DNA of 64,000 bases from a virus, in the IMG/VR virus record IMGVR_UViG_3300020473_000024, positions 1 to 64,000 of that record; one strand, given 5' to 3'. This document shows, one piece after another, positions 47,784 through 56,259 of this stretch. The position numbers and the translations under genes were made by a program. Within the stretch, counting starts at the first letter, position 1; each line of letters opens with the position of its first letter. The notes under the pieces were generated by a model, which did not search any database, was not told the origin of the DNA, and worked only from the letters and a program-made list of their open reading frames with translations.

Positions 47784-47909
47784 TTATTCATTAGACATAA
47801 CCCACTGTTGCCACAGCAAGACTAACAGAATCACACCACAAAGTAAAGACATTTTGATAAGTGGTATGAGAAAAATCTGGATAGCTAAATATAATACATA
47901 TTCTGTCAT
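47784..47909 (-). CDS. Small membrane peptide, 41 aa
   Basis: ATG 47909 with GAGG upstream; MTEYVLYLAIQIFLIPLIKM... is almost entirely one or two hydrophobic helices. Lies between the RF-like gene and the 179-residue gene, 2 bases after the RF-like stop. Confidence 0.55.
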   Translation of the reverse strand: MTEYVLYLAIQIFLIPLIKMSLLCGVILLVLLWQQWVMSNE

Positions 47910-47911
47910 AC

Positions 47912-48163
47912 TTACCTCTTAGTTCCACATGTATCCGCTAATTTCCTATAGTGTGTTAATAACTCCTCTTCCAACCTTTTCATAGCAACAGCTTTATTTC
48001 TGTGCTGACTACGACTACTATCTTCTTTTACCTCTATCCCTGTCGGTATGTGGATGATATGAACTCCTTTTGCCATGTGAAAACCAAAAGAGCCAGAATA
48101 GAGTGCCCTCCTGTCATAGGAGAATATTCTAATATCATCTATGTTTATGACTGACTCAGACAT
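47912..48163 (-). CDS. Release-factor-like (RF-1 domain) protein lacking GGQ
   Basis: 83 residues. The second strand and helix of the RF-1 domain are plain: VHIIHIPTGIEV.....RSQHRNKAVAMKRLEEEL matches the region after the catalytic loop of class I release factors, ArfB and PrfH. At the GGQ position the protein reads SGSFGFHMAKG, so the catalytic Gly-Gly-Gln is missing. It should not cut peptidyl-tRNA but may bind the ribosomal A/P site region. SD GAGG; overlaps the next gene by 19 bases. Confidence 0.8.
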   Translation of the reverse strand: MSESVINIDDIRIFSYDRRALYSGSFGFHMAKGVHIIHIPTGIEVKEDSSRSQHRNKAVAMKRLEEELLTHYRKLADTCGTKR

Positions 48164-48477
48164 AATAACCTCTTCTGTTCTTTAATAGCCTCTTCTTCTC
48201 GAACATCTGTTTTGTCTGTATACTGGATATATGCCAACCTACTATCTCCATGTCCACAACAAGCATTCATTATCTCTTTATCTCCATCATTAACAAGAGT
48301 GCCTAAACAGCCATCATGCCCTTCTGGTGTTGGAAACTTTAGACATTCTCTACAGCGTAACCGTTGACCACCGCTGGCTAATAAAGGAGTCCATAACTTC
48401 TCACCTGTCTCTGTTAGTATCCAATACCCATCTTCATAGTGGATAGGATGCCCTAATGTGAACGCTCTCACTGTCAT
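48145..48477 (-). CDS. Cysteine-rich zinc-binding-like phage protein
   Basis: 110 residues from ATG 48477 (SD AAGGAG; an upstream GTG overlaps the SD). CRECLKF....DGCLGTL....NACCGHGD..LAYIQY is a pattern common to a family of small phage proteins with a Cys/His metal site. Function unknown. Confidence 0.6.
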   Translation of the reverse strand: MTVRAFTLGHPIHYEDGYWILTETGEKLWTPLLASGGQRLRCRECLKFPTPEGHDGCLGTLVNDGDKEIMNACCGHGDSRLAYIQYTDKTDVREEEAIKEQKRLLCLSQS

Positions 48478-48479
48478 AA

Positions 48480-48692
48480 TCACTCCTTACTAAAATTGCT
48501 TTTTAGAACCCATTCTCCATTGTTCATATTAAACTTCATACCTGTGCTTGGGTCAATAGCAGACCATGAGAGATTGCCTCCTAGAGTTTCTAAATATTGT
48601 AGCAGTCCTTCGGCTTCTTCTGCTGTAACTCTCTCTGCTGTCAACCTCATTGGCTTATACACGAATAGCGTTATATTCATACTACTCACCAT
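48480..48692 (-). CDS. Hypothetical protein, 70 aa
   Basis: ATG 48692 begins one base after the Dam-like gene; a second ATG at 48680 is an alternative. Small alpha/beta protein (NITLFVYKPMRLTAERVTAEEAEGLLQYLE). Unknown. Confidence 0.5.
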   Translation of the reverse strand: MVSSMNITLFVYKPMRLTAERVTAEEAEGLLQYLETLGGNLSWSAIDPSTGMKFNMNNGEWVLKSNFSKE

Positions 48693-48693
48693 C

Positions 48694-49431
48694 CTACTGT
48701 CTATAGTCGGTTAGTGTAAACAGCTTTTCAGTCGCTTTCTTAGCACCTGTATTTTTGGTTAGGCTGGAGTTAACATCTTTCTCCCACACACATACAAAAT
48801 CATCGGGTGCATTATATTCACTGACAAATATTGTGTGACCTTCTGCGTGTTTTTCTCGACACCACTGCCAGAACTCATCATGGTTGAATTTGGTTCTAGC
48901 TTCTCTATACTCTTTCGTTCCGTAGTACGGAATATCACAATACACTAAACTATTTGGTGGTAACTCTAAGTCTAAATAATTACTATGGCAGAATTTAACC
49001 CCCTGTAAATTGACAGATTGTTTAACTACATTTTTATAAGCTTCGTTAGGATAATCTCTAACTTTACCTTGCTTAGTTGTAACAACACCAGCGTAACCAC
49101 CGTCAAAAAATCTACCATTGTAGCTACCATTCACACCAATATAGCCAGTCAGGTACGGTTCTGATATATCACCTTTATAGTACATCTGTCTATGTTTATC
49201 ATAAGTCGGTTTATCTATATGTTCTGGTGGAATCCACCCCTTAGATAACGCATCAAGCATAGCGATAACATAGTAATTGATATCAGCCCCAATCCGCTTA
49301 CCTTCAACCTTGTCAATGACGTTCGCACCACCAACAAACGGCTCAACGTACCACTGGTCAGGCTTCCGATCTTTTAAAATAATCGGCAAAATGTGTTTTG
49401 CGTGTCTAGATTTACTCCCCATGTATTTCAT
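48694..49431 (-). CDS. dam: Dam-type (D12 class) DNA adenine methyltransferase
   Basis: 245 residues from ATG 49431 (GGTGAA upstream). MKYMGSKSRHAKHILP, then VEPFVGGANV (SAM-binding FxGxG) and VYCDIPYYGT, the catalytic (D/N)PPY motif with Ile in place of the first Pro. D12-class enzymes methylate N6-adenine, usually in GATC. It may protect phage DNA from host restriction or alter transcription. The specificity is not shown by sequence. Confidence 0.85.
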   Translation of the reverse strand: MKYMGSKSRHAKHILPIILKDRKPDQWYVEPFVGGANVIDKVEGKRIGADINYYVIAMLDALSKGWIPPEHIDKPTYDKHRQMYYKGDISEPYLTGYIGVNGSYNGRFFDGGYAGVVTTKQGKVRDYPNEAYKNVVKQSVNLQGVKFCHSNYLDLELPPNSLVYCDIPYYGTKEYREARTKFNHDEFWQWCREKHAEGHTIFVSEYNAPDDFVCVWEKDVNSSLTKNTGAKKATEKLFTLTDYRQ

Positions 49432-49432
49432 A

Positions 49433-49834
49433 TTATTCACCATACTTCTGTTTTAGTCGTTCGTATTGTTCGCGTTCGTATTGTTCACGCTTTTGTTTAT
49501 ATTCTTCCTCACGCTTTAGCATAAGTTGTTCTTTTGACTTGCGTTCTTCTTCGTGTTCCCGTTTCTTTTCTTGGTAATACGATTCCATAGCTTCTTCTGA
49601 AACTAGGTGTTCAATAGGGATCATAATCGTTTGACTCTCGCCCTCATACCAAGGCTCTGAAAAATATGCACCAAATTCATAATCACCACACTCTGGATCA
49701 ATATCGGAATCTGGGTACATAAATTCGTAATTATTCAATTTGGGGTATATATCTTTAATACGTTTAGCTAAACGCTCCCCACGTTCACTGATTACGGTTA
49801 ATTGCTGTTTAAGTAATTCTGTATCAATATTCAT
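49433..49834 (-). CDS. Hypothetical coiled-coil protein, 133 aa
   Basis: ATG 49834 with ATGGAGG upstream. N-terminal globular part, then a long charged helix (EKKREHEEERKSKEQLMLKREEEYKQKREQYEREQYERL). Unknown; the helix suggests oligomerisation. Confidence 0.55.
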   Translation of the reverse strand: MNIDTELLKQQLTVISERGERLAKRIKDIYPKLNNYEFMYPDSDIDPECGDYEFGAYFSEPWYEGESQTIMIPIEHLVSEEAMESYYQEKKREHEEERKSKEQLMLKREEEYKQKREQYEREQYERLKQKYGE

Positions 49835-49913
49835 TTTATTCCTCCATATCAACAATAACTCTGTCTGGAACTCCCTTCAAAGTCTCCCTAATATCCTCAT
49901 AAATCCCACCCTC

Positions 49914-50144
49914 TCACATCTCTAACCTGCATTGAAAGTCTCCGTGACGTTTTAACTGCTCAACAGTTCTATATCCGCTTTGAACCCAAGAGCACCCGCC
50001 CCATACAGGATCTTTTTGCCAGATAAATAAACTTTCATTAAAATACTTACCATCAGCATAGTAGACTACTTTATCGGGTACATTGTCCCAACGTCTCGAT
50101 TCTTCGTACTCTTTAGACGCTTGGAATAATTCTCTAAGCCCCAT
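49914..50144 (-). CDS. Hypothetical protein with possible UGA readthrough extension
   Basis: 76 residues from ATG 50144 (SD AAGGAG), ending at TGA 49914-49916. After the TGA the same frame stays open for 25 more sensible codons (EGGIYEDIRETLKGVPDR...VIVDMEE) to TAA 49836-49838, exactly before the next gene's start. The extension may be made by stop-codon readthrough or be a remnant of the original C-terminus after a point mutation. Confidence 0.5.
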   Translation of the reverse strand: MGLRELFQASKEYEESRRWDNVPDKVVYYADGKYFNESLFIWQKDPVWGGCSWVQSGYRTVEQLKRHGDFQCRLEM

Positions 50145-50646
50145 TATCAATCTCCTTGATTAATTTTTCAATAAACCTTTTCCTCTCTTCGTATAGGTGT
50201 AGGTTGTTTTCTTCCTCTACAGCCTTTACCAACAAACCTAAATCTATGTTGTTATATCTCAAAGCGGATAATGCCGCTATTGCTTCATTGGCTGTTGAGG
50301 CTAGCCAGTTCTTTTCTTCTTCTTGGAGCAAATCTTTGAAGTAGCTATAAACCTCCTCCTCTTCACTCTCTAAAATATGGACAGGTATTTTCAGACTAGC
50401 CTCTTCAGTAAAGTCCTCCCACGGCATGGTGTAAACCCAATCAGCTACAATAATACCACCATCTTCTTGATCTGGATAAAACTCAAAACTAAGTGATCCG
50501 TTAATGAAAGCGTAACAGTCAAACCCAGATAAATATAAGTCAGTGTCTTGTTGTACCTGTCTTAGTATATCCCCGACTTCATTAATTTTGTATACAATAT
50601 CTTCTTTACACTTTGCATAAGATTTTAATGTTTCTCTGATATTCAT
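50134..50646 (-). CDS. Hypothetical protein, 170 aa
   Basis: ATG 50646 (GAGG upstream) chosen over an in-frame TTG. Mixed soluble protein: helical start (IRETLKSYAKCKEDIVYKINEVGDIL), beta middle (YAFINGSLSFEFYP...GGIIVADWVYT), helical acidic end. Overlaps the next gene by 11 bases. Unknown. Confidence 0.5.
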   Translation of the reverse strand: MNIRETLKSYAKCKEDIVYKINEVGDILRQVQQDTDLYLSGFDCYAFINGSLSFEFYPDQEDGGIIVADWVYTMPWEDFTEEASLKIPVHILESEEEEVYSYFKDLLQEEEKNWLASTANEAIAALSALRYNNIDLGLLVKAVEEENNLHLYEERKRFIEKLIKEIDNGA

Positions 50647-50653
50647 ATTAACC

Positions 50654-50929
50654 TCACTCAATATTGATTAGGTCTTTTTTAAGAAACTTACCAACCCTAC
50701 TACTTTTAAGTTTAGCTCCTCCTTCCTCCCACACCCAAAATAGGCAATACATTATACCGAACCACACTAGAGCCAAAAGAGGTGTAACAAAACATATAGT
50801 TAGGTATACTACCTCCAATACATTGATAGATAATTTATCATGGTTATTCCAGAAAGATAATTTCCAACCAATATAAAAAACACAGGTTATATTTAATAAA
50901 ATCCACAACACCAAGAAAAACTTTAACAT
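50654..50929 (-). CDS. Membrane protein, 91 aa
   Basis: Hydrophobic helices at about 2-22 and 43-70, with a basic C-terminus (GAKLKSSRVGKFLKKDL). Seven bases overlap with the ligase gene. Unknown. Confidence 0.55.
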   Translation of the reverse strand: MLKFFLVLWILLNITCVFYIGWKLSFWNNHDKLSINVLEVVYLTICFVTPLLALVWFGIMYCLFWVWEEGGAKLKSSRVGKFLKKDLINIE

Positions 50930-52302
50930 ATCTCCTCCATCTTATCAGCTGATTCCTTGTCGAATCTAAAGTATTTAAAGATAGGGAAATGCAAACTATA
51001 CTTAGGCTCACCTTCTTTAGCATTTTTATTAGAAGATACGCCATTACATTCCCCTGCTACAATCATTCCTTCTAGCTCGCCCTTTTCAGCCATAACCATT
51101 AACAACTCTCTATCATGTTCATGTCTTTCATCTAAAGGGATTCTTAGCTTTGTTTTAGCATCAGTATCCTTATCTTTAAATCCAGAGCCACAGTCAGTTC
51201 GTAGCATACCACACTCGCTCTCTAGAATCAACCCTCCTAACTTATTAGGATTTTTCTTATGAGGATAGTAGCCTACAACACGTAGTGCGAAATCAATCAC
51301 AGCTTTAAATTTAACTTGGTGTTTACTCCGTGTGTCCTCCCAAGGAGCATTTGAGTTTTTAAGAACAATACCTTCAAACCCTTCATCAATGTAAGAGATA
51401 GATAACTCTTTTGCTTCTTCAATACTGCTTACTTCGTGGGTCTCAATACTAGAGATAGAATCACTGCCTATAGAACTCACAATACTTTGTGACAAAGCAA
51501 ATCGCTCGTGATAAGGAACTCCCGAAAAACCTCTGAAGTAGTCTTCATAGTCGATAGCATCCCATACAACAAACTGGATGTTCTTTTCCTCTTCTTCTGA
51601 TAGAGTGCCTTTTAAAGCCTTACCTACAATACCATTACCTGTCTGACGGATCTCTTCTCTATCTCCATCTACATAAATAAGCTCTCCATCAATTACAGTA
51701 TCTGTCCCTATCATACTTAGTTGTTTGCATAAGCTAGGCAGTTCAAACACATTGGCATTCCTACTATAAATGGTCACTTCTCCATCTTTAATCACAGCAA
51801 TACCTCTTACACCGTCAGCTTTCTTCTGTGCAATAGCTGGAAATTTAATATTCTTGATATTAGCTGGTTTACTAGGTCTGGCTAACATTTTAGGAATAGT
51901 CGAAATACAGCCCTCCCAAACACTGTTTGCTGTGCTTTCACTACAACCCACCTCTAAGTCTCTTAGGAGCACACGTCTGTACACTTCCTTATCTTCTAAG
52001 GAGAGTTGGCTAAATACCACTTCTACAAAGTCCGAGGCGGCATGACCTCGTAACTTTTGTTCACACAATACCTTGTTGGTTTCCTTAAGGGCTTCCTCTA
52101 GAGAAATACTACCACTTTGCGGTGTCGGGGAAAGCCAGTCTTGGTTTATTTTTCTAATGTTAAAAGTGTAGCTCACCTTGTCATAAGCCATCTGGAAAAC
52201 AAGCTTAAGAGTATAGTTATGTTTATTGCTATTCAAAATAGCTTCTTTTTCAGTCTTTTTAGTGGTAGCGCTAAGTTTATTTAATACATCTAATGTGTTC
52301 AT
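50923..52302 (-). CDS. ATP-dependent DNA ligase
   Basis: 459 residues. Motif I KADGVRG (AMP-accepting Lys, ~159), motif III VIDGELIY, motif IV EGIVLKN, and motif V VKFKAVIDF are in place, with an N-terminal helical domain and a C-terminal OB region. T4-ligase-like size (T4: 487). It seals nicks in phage DNA replication and repair. Confidence 0.9.
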   Translation of the reverse strand: MNTLDVLNKLSATTKKTEKEAILNSNKHNYTLKLVFQMAYDKVSYTFNIRKINQDWLSPTPQSGSISLEEALKETNKVLCEQKLRGHAASDFVEVVFSQLSLEDKEVYRRVLLRDLEVGCSESTANSVWEGCISTIPKMLARPSKPANIKNIKFPAIAQKKADGVRGIAVIKDGEVTIYSRNANVFELPSLCKQLSMIGTDTVIDGELIYVDGDREEIRQTGNGIVGKALKGTLSEEEEKNIQFVVWDAIDYEDYFRGFSGVPYHERFALSQSIVSSIGSDSISSIETHEVSSIEEAKELSISYIDEGFEGIVLKNSNAPWEDTRSKHQVKFKAVIDFALRVVGYYPHKKNPNKLGGLILESECGMLRTDCGSGFKDKDTDAKTKLRIPLDERHEHDRELLMVMAEKGELEGMIVAGECNGVSSNKNAKEGEPKYSLHFPIFKYFRFDKESADKMEEIC

Positions 52303-52583
52303 TTACTCTCCTTCCAATTAAGGTATAGCTCTTCAAATTCATCGAAAGATACTAAGCTCTTCCTGTCTCTAGAATCCATATATTCTGTCTGACAGTAAAA
52401 GTATGTTTTCCCAGCTTTACCACTCAGGTTAATGTTTGTAACGTAATAAGGTCTCCATCCTCGAATAGGCTTAGGGCTGAAAGCCTCTAAACCCATATCA
52501 TCAAACATCTCCCTTACTTGGGTAATTTGTTTTTGCTCTAAAGGCGCTAAATCTATAGCTACTTTGTGGTTAAATGTTGCCAT
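52299..52583 (-). CDS. Hypothetical protein, 94 aa
   Basis: ATG 52583 (SD AAGGAG). A KVAIDLAPLEQKQITQVREMFDDMG start and a Tyr/Arg-rich C-terminal half (TYFYCQTEYMDSRDRKSL). Overlaps the ligase ATG by 4 bases. Unknown. Confidence 0.5.
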   Translation of the reverse strand: MATFNHKVAIDLAPLEQKQITQVREMFDDMGLEAFSPKPIRGWRPYYVTNINLSGKAGKTYFYCQTEYMDSRDRKSLVSFDEFEELYLNWKESK

Positions 52584-53118
52584 ACTGCTCCTTAGCATTA
52601 TAAAATCTTGGAAAAGCTATACCAGTGCCGTAGGTGTAAAGGATTCCCGATGGTGTTTCTCTAAACCCATAGCTCCCTAGCTCAATACCGCAAGGGGTTT
52701 CTAAATCAATCCCTTCTAGTGTATCTACTAGTCTAGTACCTCTCACACCTAACTGAGACATAACTCTCTGGGCTATAAGAGCCATCTGCTCTGGATTTTT
52801 TTCACTTAAAACGCTGATAATCTCTAGTTTTAGAAATACCAAGCAAGAATCTTTATTGAGCAAAGGCTCAGGGCGGTAGCAAGGAGCTAAGGACTGGTAG
52901 TTACCAAAACCAAGCTGGTCTTCTTCTAACATCTGGATAAAGCTCTGCTCTGAGCTGGCACAATAGACTAATTCAGGGGAGTGGTGTAGATCAGGAATAC
53001 CTTCTGGCTTGGTATGTTCAGAATATTTTTTCTTTATCACATGGGGAACGTCCACAGGGACAAAACCCTCTAATTGGTAAAGCTCTTTAGCTCTACATAA
53101 GTCTTCTAAGCCTATCAT
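52570..53118 (-). CDS. Class II aminoacyl-tRNA synthetase-like fold protein (small)
   Basis: 182 residues. SEQSFIQMLEEDQLGFGNYQSLAPCYRPEP, then FLKLEI, matches class II motif 2 (cfRxE...FxxxE), and GIELGSYGFRET...LYTYGTGIAFPRF resembles motif 3 (GxGIxxxR). Motif 1 and any anticodon domain are absent; at this size it would be a bare, perhaps inactive, catalytic core like HisZ or EpmA-type paralogs. The assignment is by eye. It starts 4 bases within the previous stop. Confidence 0.5.
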   Translation of the reverse strand: MIGLEDLCRAKELYQLEGFVPVDVPHVIKKKYSEHTKPEGIPDLHHSPELVYCASSEQSFIQMLEEDQLGFGNYQSLAPCYRPEPLLNKDSCLVFLKLEIISVLSEKNPEQMALIAQRVMSQLGVRGTRLVDTLEGIDLETPCGIELGSYGFRETPSGILYTYGTGIAFPRFYNAKEQYGNI

Positions 53119-53363
53119 TGTCTCACTCCACTTTTAAAAGCTCTTTTGGTGATATCGCTCATAAGCTGTAAGTCCTCTAGCTCCATATTAAAATTATTTT
53201 GGACATAGCTCTCTACAGCACCTAACAGATCAGATAGCTCAACTAGTTCCATGACTTTACTACCTTGGGAATGAGCATCTAACCACTCTTTATACTCTTC
53301 TATGATTTTACTAGGCTCTCCTAACTCACCTTTCGGTATGTTTGTTAAATGATACCCAGCCAT
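53115..53363 (-). CDS. MazG-like/NTP-PPase-like small protein
   Basis: 82 residues; EPSKIIEEYKEWLDA...KVMELVELSDLLGAVESYV contains an E-x-x-E...E-x-x-D helix pair as in all-alpha NTP pyrophosphohydrolases. Short version common in phages. A second one after 11789-12388. Start overlaps its neighbour by 4 bases. Confidence 0.6.
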   Translation of the reverse strand: MAGYHLTNIPKGELGEPSKIIEEYKEWLDAHSQGSKVMELVELSDLLGAVESYVQNNFNMELEDLQLMSDITKRAFKSGVRQ

Positions 53364-53364
53364 A

Positions 53365-53568
53365 TTACCTCCTATCGATTTTATCTTTCATAAAGGTATC
53401 TGTTAATCGGATAATTAGATATACCACAGCTAACCATACCATGTGGAATGGGAATAAAATAAATAGAGGTATTTGCCTAATCTCAGGGAAATCAGAATAC
53501 TTTAGTTCCCAGACAATAACGAAAAACCCTGCGATTAAATAAGCTAACAAAAGTATGTACTCAATCAT
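53365..53568 (-). CDS. Two-helix membrane protein, 67 aa
   Basis: ATG 53568 with AAGGAGG upstream. Hydrophobic helices at about 3-20 and 31-55 with a short charged loop between. One base after the MazG-like gene. Unknown. Confidence 0.55.
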   Translation of the reverse strand: MIEYILLLAYLIAGFFVIVWELKYSDFPEIRQIPLFILFPFHMVWLAVVYLIIRLTDTFMKDKIDRR

Positions 53569-53755
53569 CCTTCCTCCTTGGTGAAAACACCAGCTGACAA
53601 TCTTTTTCTTCAACGACTAAAGACTGGCACTCATTGTCTAACAATGGTTGGCAAACAAGCTTATCTTTAGCACTTTGTGTTACAACAGCATAACGGAGGG
53701 GCGAATCAAGCCCCTCCTTGTTAATGTACACTAATGAGTTCTTAGGATATGCCAT
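53561..53755 (-). CDS. Hypothetical protein, 64 aa
   Basis: ATG 53755 (GGGGGT upstream, within the end of the NAMPT-like gene). MAYPKNSLVYINKEGLDSPLRYAVVTQ.. a small beta protein with a Cys-containing end. Eight bases overlap with the next gene. Unknown. Confidence 0.55.
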   Translation of the reverse strand: MAYPKNSLVYINKEGLDSPLRYAVVTQSAKDKLVCQPLLDNECQSLVVEEKDCQLVFSPRRKDD

Positions 53756-53756
53756 A

Positions 53757-55388
53757 TTACCCCCAAAGACGTTCTCGAATCTCTTGGAAAGATTGTGTGT
53801 TAAAAAGCTCCCCATCTTTAAAGACTGTCTTCAGAAGCCCTTGTTGCTCTTGCTCTCGTGTTTGTTGATCGAAAAGGGCAATATTCCCATTCTCGTCATA
53901 ATCTACACGGAGTAAACCTTTAGCAGACTTTTTAGTACCATCGTCTGTAGCAGGATCTTTAAACAGCTCGTGGGATTGTCCATTCACCTCTGCGTAGGTT
54001 GCCTTTACTGCCATACCAAGAGTATCACGGGTCATGTACTGCATCGTAAAACTACCCACACCAAACACTACATTTGTAGAGGCAAAGCCTTTATCGGCTA
54101 ATCGCTCACAAATCTGCTGGATACGTTCATAGTTCATACTATCCCCGTAGATAAGACCTACACGCTCGTGCAGTACACGATAGCCTTGCTCAGTCTCAGT
54201 ACCACCGAAGATGTCCCACAACACTTCGATTGCACCTTTCACTTCGTGCTCTGCTAACTCTTTTCCAAGAACAGCCTTACCTCTGAAGTTGTTAAGTTCA
54301 AACCACTGTCCGTCTATCTTCACAGCCTCAGGCATCTTAAGAACGTTATTATTGTAGTGATACAAAGCCAAGTCTGCTTCAGTAAATTCCTTGTCACTTG
54401 TTGTGTAGCCAGTAACAATCTTAACAGGATCACCACTATCGGGACGAAATACTGTCTTAGCAATACCCAACTCATTTGGAATACGGTTAAGGATATCCTG
54501 TTTCAATTCAACTACATACTCAGTTAATACCTTCCAAAAATCAAAAGTGTCTGAGATAACTGATACAATACCCGTAGGGTAGTCTTCTGTAATCCACTTA
54601 CGCAACATTTCCAGTTCGCCTCGTACAGCAATACCTGTTGAAGCTAGACTGTGTTCACTCGCTGGAACAGAGGTTGAAATAAATTCATTACTCCAGTGTG
54701 ATTTATAGTAGTTAGCAATAAACTGATTAGCTGGAACTGTGTCACTACCATTACTAGATAGTAAGAATGCACTACTACTCTTAGCGGAATCTTGACGGTT
54801 AGACATCCCACGGAAGCTAAAGTCGTGTAGCTGAAACTCTGTACCGTCAGTAGAGCCTGTTGTGTGAACAGCACACTTATTAACAAGCTTACGGTAGTAC
54901 CAGATTAAGGTTGCTACCGTCTGTGCTTTCCAAGTCTCACAGCTCATAATAGTTTCGACAAAGTTGGTCAACCAAGCGAACTGTGGGATAGTGTTCTGAA
55001 TTGTGTAAGTAGGCACTTTAATAGGTACTACCATACCTTCTGGTAAAGCCTTAACTTCCAAAGGTAGATAACCTAGGCGGTGTAGCTCTCGGAAGTGTTC
55101 TGTCTTCTCGTAAGGCATACCATAAACGTCTTTGTAAAAACCTTGCAAGTATCCTACAGCACTATCTTCAGGCATATTGAAGAAAGTGACTGACATTTCT
55201 GTTAGGAAAAAATCAATAAGCGTGTGTTGCAAGCCGTACACAACGTAGACACCTTCTTTCTCTATCTCTGGGATAGGTAGCCACTTCTCACTACGAGGGG
55301 TCATGTTAGAATAGATCAAGGTTGTTCCATTCTCCATAAAACCTTTATGAGATAGTTTGTAGCTGTCGGTTTGAATCATACCGTTCAT
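53757..55388 (-). CDS. Nicotinamide phosphoribosyltransferase-like protein (NAMPT/Namat)
   Basis: 543 residues from ATG 55388 (SD GGAGGAG). NAMPT landmarks: HDFSFRGMSNRQ, VPASEHS, SVISDTFDFW, FRPDSGDP, IYGDSMNYERI, FGVGSFTMQ. NAMPT makes NMN from nicotinamide and PRPP. In phage NARP1 operons a relative (Namat) instead joins nicotinamide to ADP-ribose pyrophosphate, giving NAD+ directly. The adjacent PRPP-synthetase-like gene makes the NARP1 reading likely; the two cannot be told apart by eye. Confidence 0.9.
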   Translation of the reverse strand: MNGMIQTDSYKLSHKGFMENGTTLIYSNMTPRSEKWLPIPEIEKEGVYVVYGLQHTLIDFFLTEMSVTFFNMPEDSAVGYLQGFYKDVYGMPYEKTEHFRELHRLGYLPLEVKALPEGMVVPIKVPTYTIQNTIPQFAWLTNFVETIMSCETWKAQTVATLIWYYRKLVNKCAVHTTGSTDGTEFQLHDFSFRGMSNRQDSAKSSSAFLLSSNGSDTVPANQFIANYYKSHWSNEFISTSVPASEHSLASTGIAVRGELEMLRKWITEDYPTGIVSVISDTFDFWKVLTEYVVELKQDILNRIPNELGIAKTVFRPDSGDPVKIVTGYTTSDKEFTEADLALYHYNNNVLKMPEAVKIDGQWFELNNFRGKAVLGKELAEHEVKGAIEVLWDIFGGTETEQGYRVLHERVGLIYGDSMNYERIQQICERLADKGFASTNVVFGVGSFTMQYMTRDTLGMAVKATYAEVNGQSHELFKDPATDDGTKKSAKGLLRVDYDENGNIALFDQQTREQEQQGLLKTVFKDGELFNTQSFQEIRERLWG

Positions 55389-55389
55389 G

Positions 55390-56259
55390 TTATTCTCCTC
55401 CATTAAAATCATCGATATCTTTTAGGCTAATATAATTAGCCACTGTTTGTTCACAATATATATTGTCTACCAAACCTTTGAAGATGTCAAGACCTTTTGA
55501 AAAGATTCCGTGTGTTACGTATAAAGAAACAGAGTTAGCTCCAGCCTCTTTAAGGGCTTCAGCACATTTCAAAAAGGTCATACCTCCATCACAGATATCA
55601 TCGGTAATCAAAATATCTTTCCCCAATACAATCTCAGGACTCTCAAGCTTGAATCCAGTGATCCAGCCCGTAGAAACATCCCGTTCTTTCTCACAAAAAG
55701 TAACAGGCACTTGGAACACAAAACCGTTCTGAAGTGTTTTATCTACAGCTCCTTTATCTGGTGCTACAAACAAACAACTTTCTTTTTTAATCAAGTCAGA
55801 AAGACTTTCATTTCTACGGCAAGTATTAAGTAGACAGTCATATTGGCTAATCTCCTCAATCATATTCCTGACCATCACATCTTCTTTAACCACATCGCTA
55901 TGAAGATCTTTGCACAGTATTTTATCAAAACTCGTTGTCCAAAGACACTGAATAAACACTTGTAAAGGGGCTACCATCCCTTCTTCAAAAGGTCGATCTG
56001 CCCTAGCATGAGGAAAGTAAGGTAGGTTAAGCTTTCGCTCCACAGTGGAAGATATATTAGCCTTTACAAGAATTTCATCTACCACTTCGATTATATTGGA
56101 GTAGCTTGCTACTGGTGTATCTGGGGAGATGGTGAGGCAAACATAATTCTCCAGATTTTCTAAAGCTTCCTTATCGATCTGGATATTAAAACCACCGTCA
56201 CTGAACTCTATAAATTTAGTGGAGATTTCTTTATTATCCCCTATAACCTGAATAGTCAT
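55390..56259 (-). CDS. PRPP-synthetase-like protein (Prs or Adps)
   Basis: 289 residues. ISPDTPVAS..NIIEVVDEILVK and LPYFPHARADRPF (the KRMDR-like active site region), then ILITDDICDGGMTF, the PRPP-binding loop (usually VDDxxxTGGT). Phage relatives called Adps pyrophosphorylate ADP-ribose to ADPR-PP, the first step of NARP1. Directly upstream of the NAMPT-like g​ene with a one-base gap and overlapping the SLOG gene by ATGA. Confidence 0.88.
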   Translation of the reverse strand: MTIQVIGDNKEISTKFIEFSDGGFNIQIDKEALENLENYVCLTISPDTPVASYSNIIEVVDEILVKANISSTVERKLNLPYFPHARADRPFEEGMVAPLQVFIQCLWTTSFDKILCKDLHSDVVKEDVMVRNMIEEISQYDCLLNTCRRNESLSDLIKKESCLFVAPDKGAVDKTLQNGFVFQVPVTFCEKERDVSTGWITGFKLESPEIVLGKDILITDDICDGGMTFLKCAEALKEAGANSVSLYVTHGIFSKGLDIFKGLVDNIYCEQTVANYISLKDIDDFNGGE

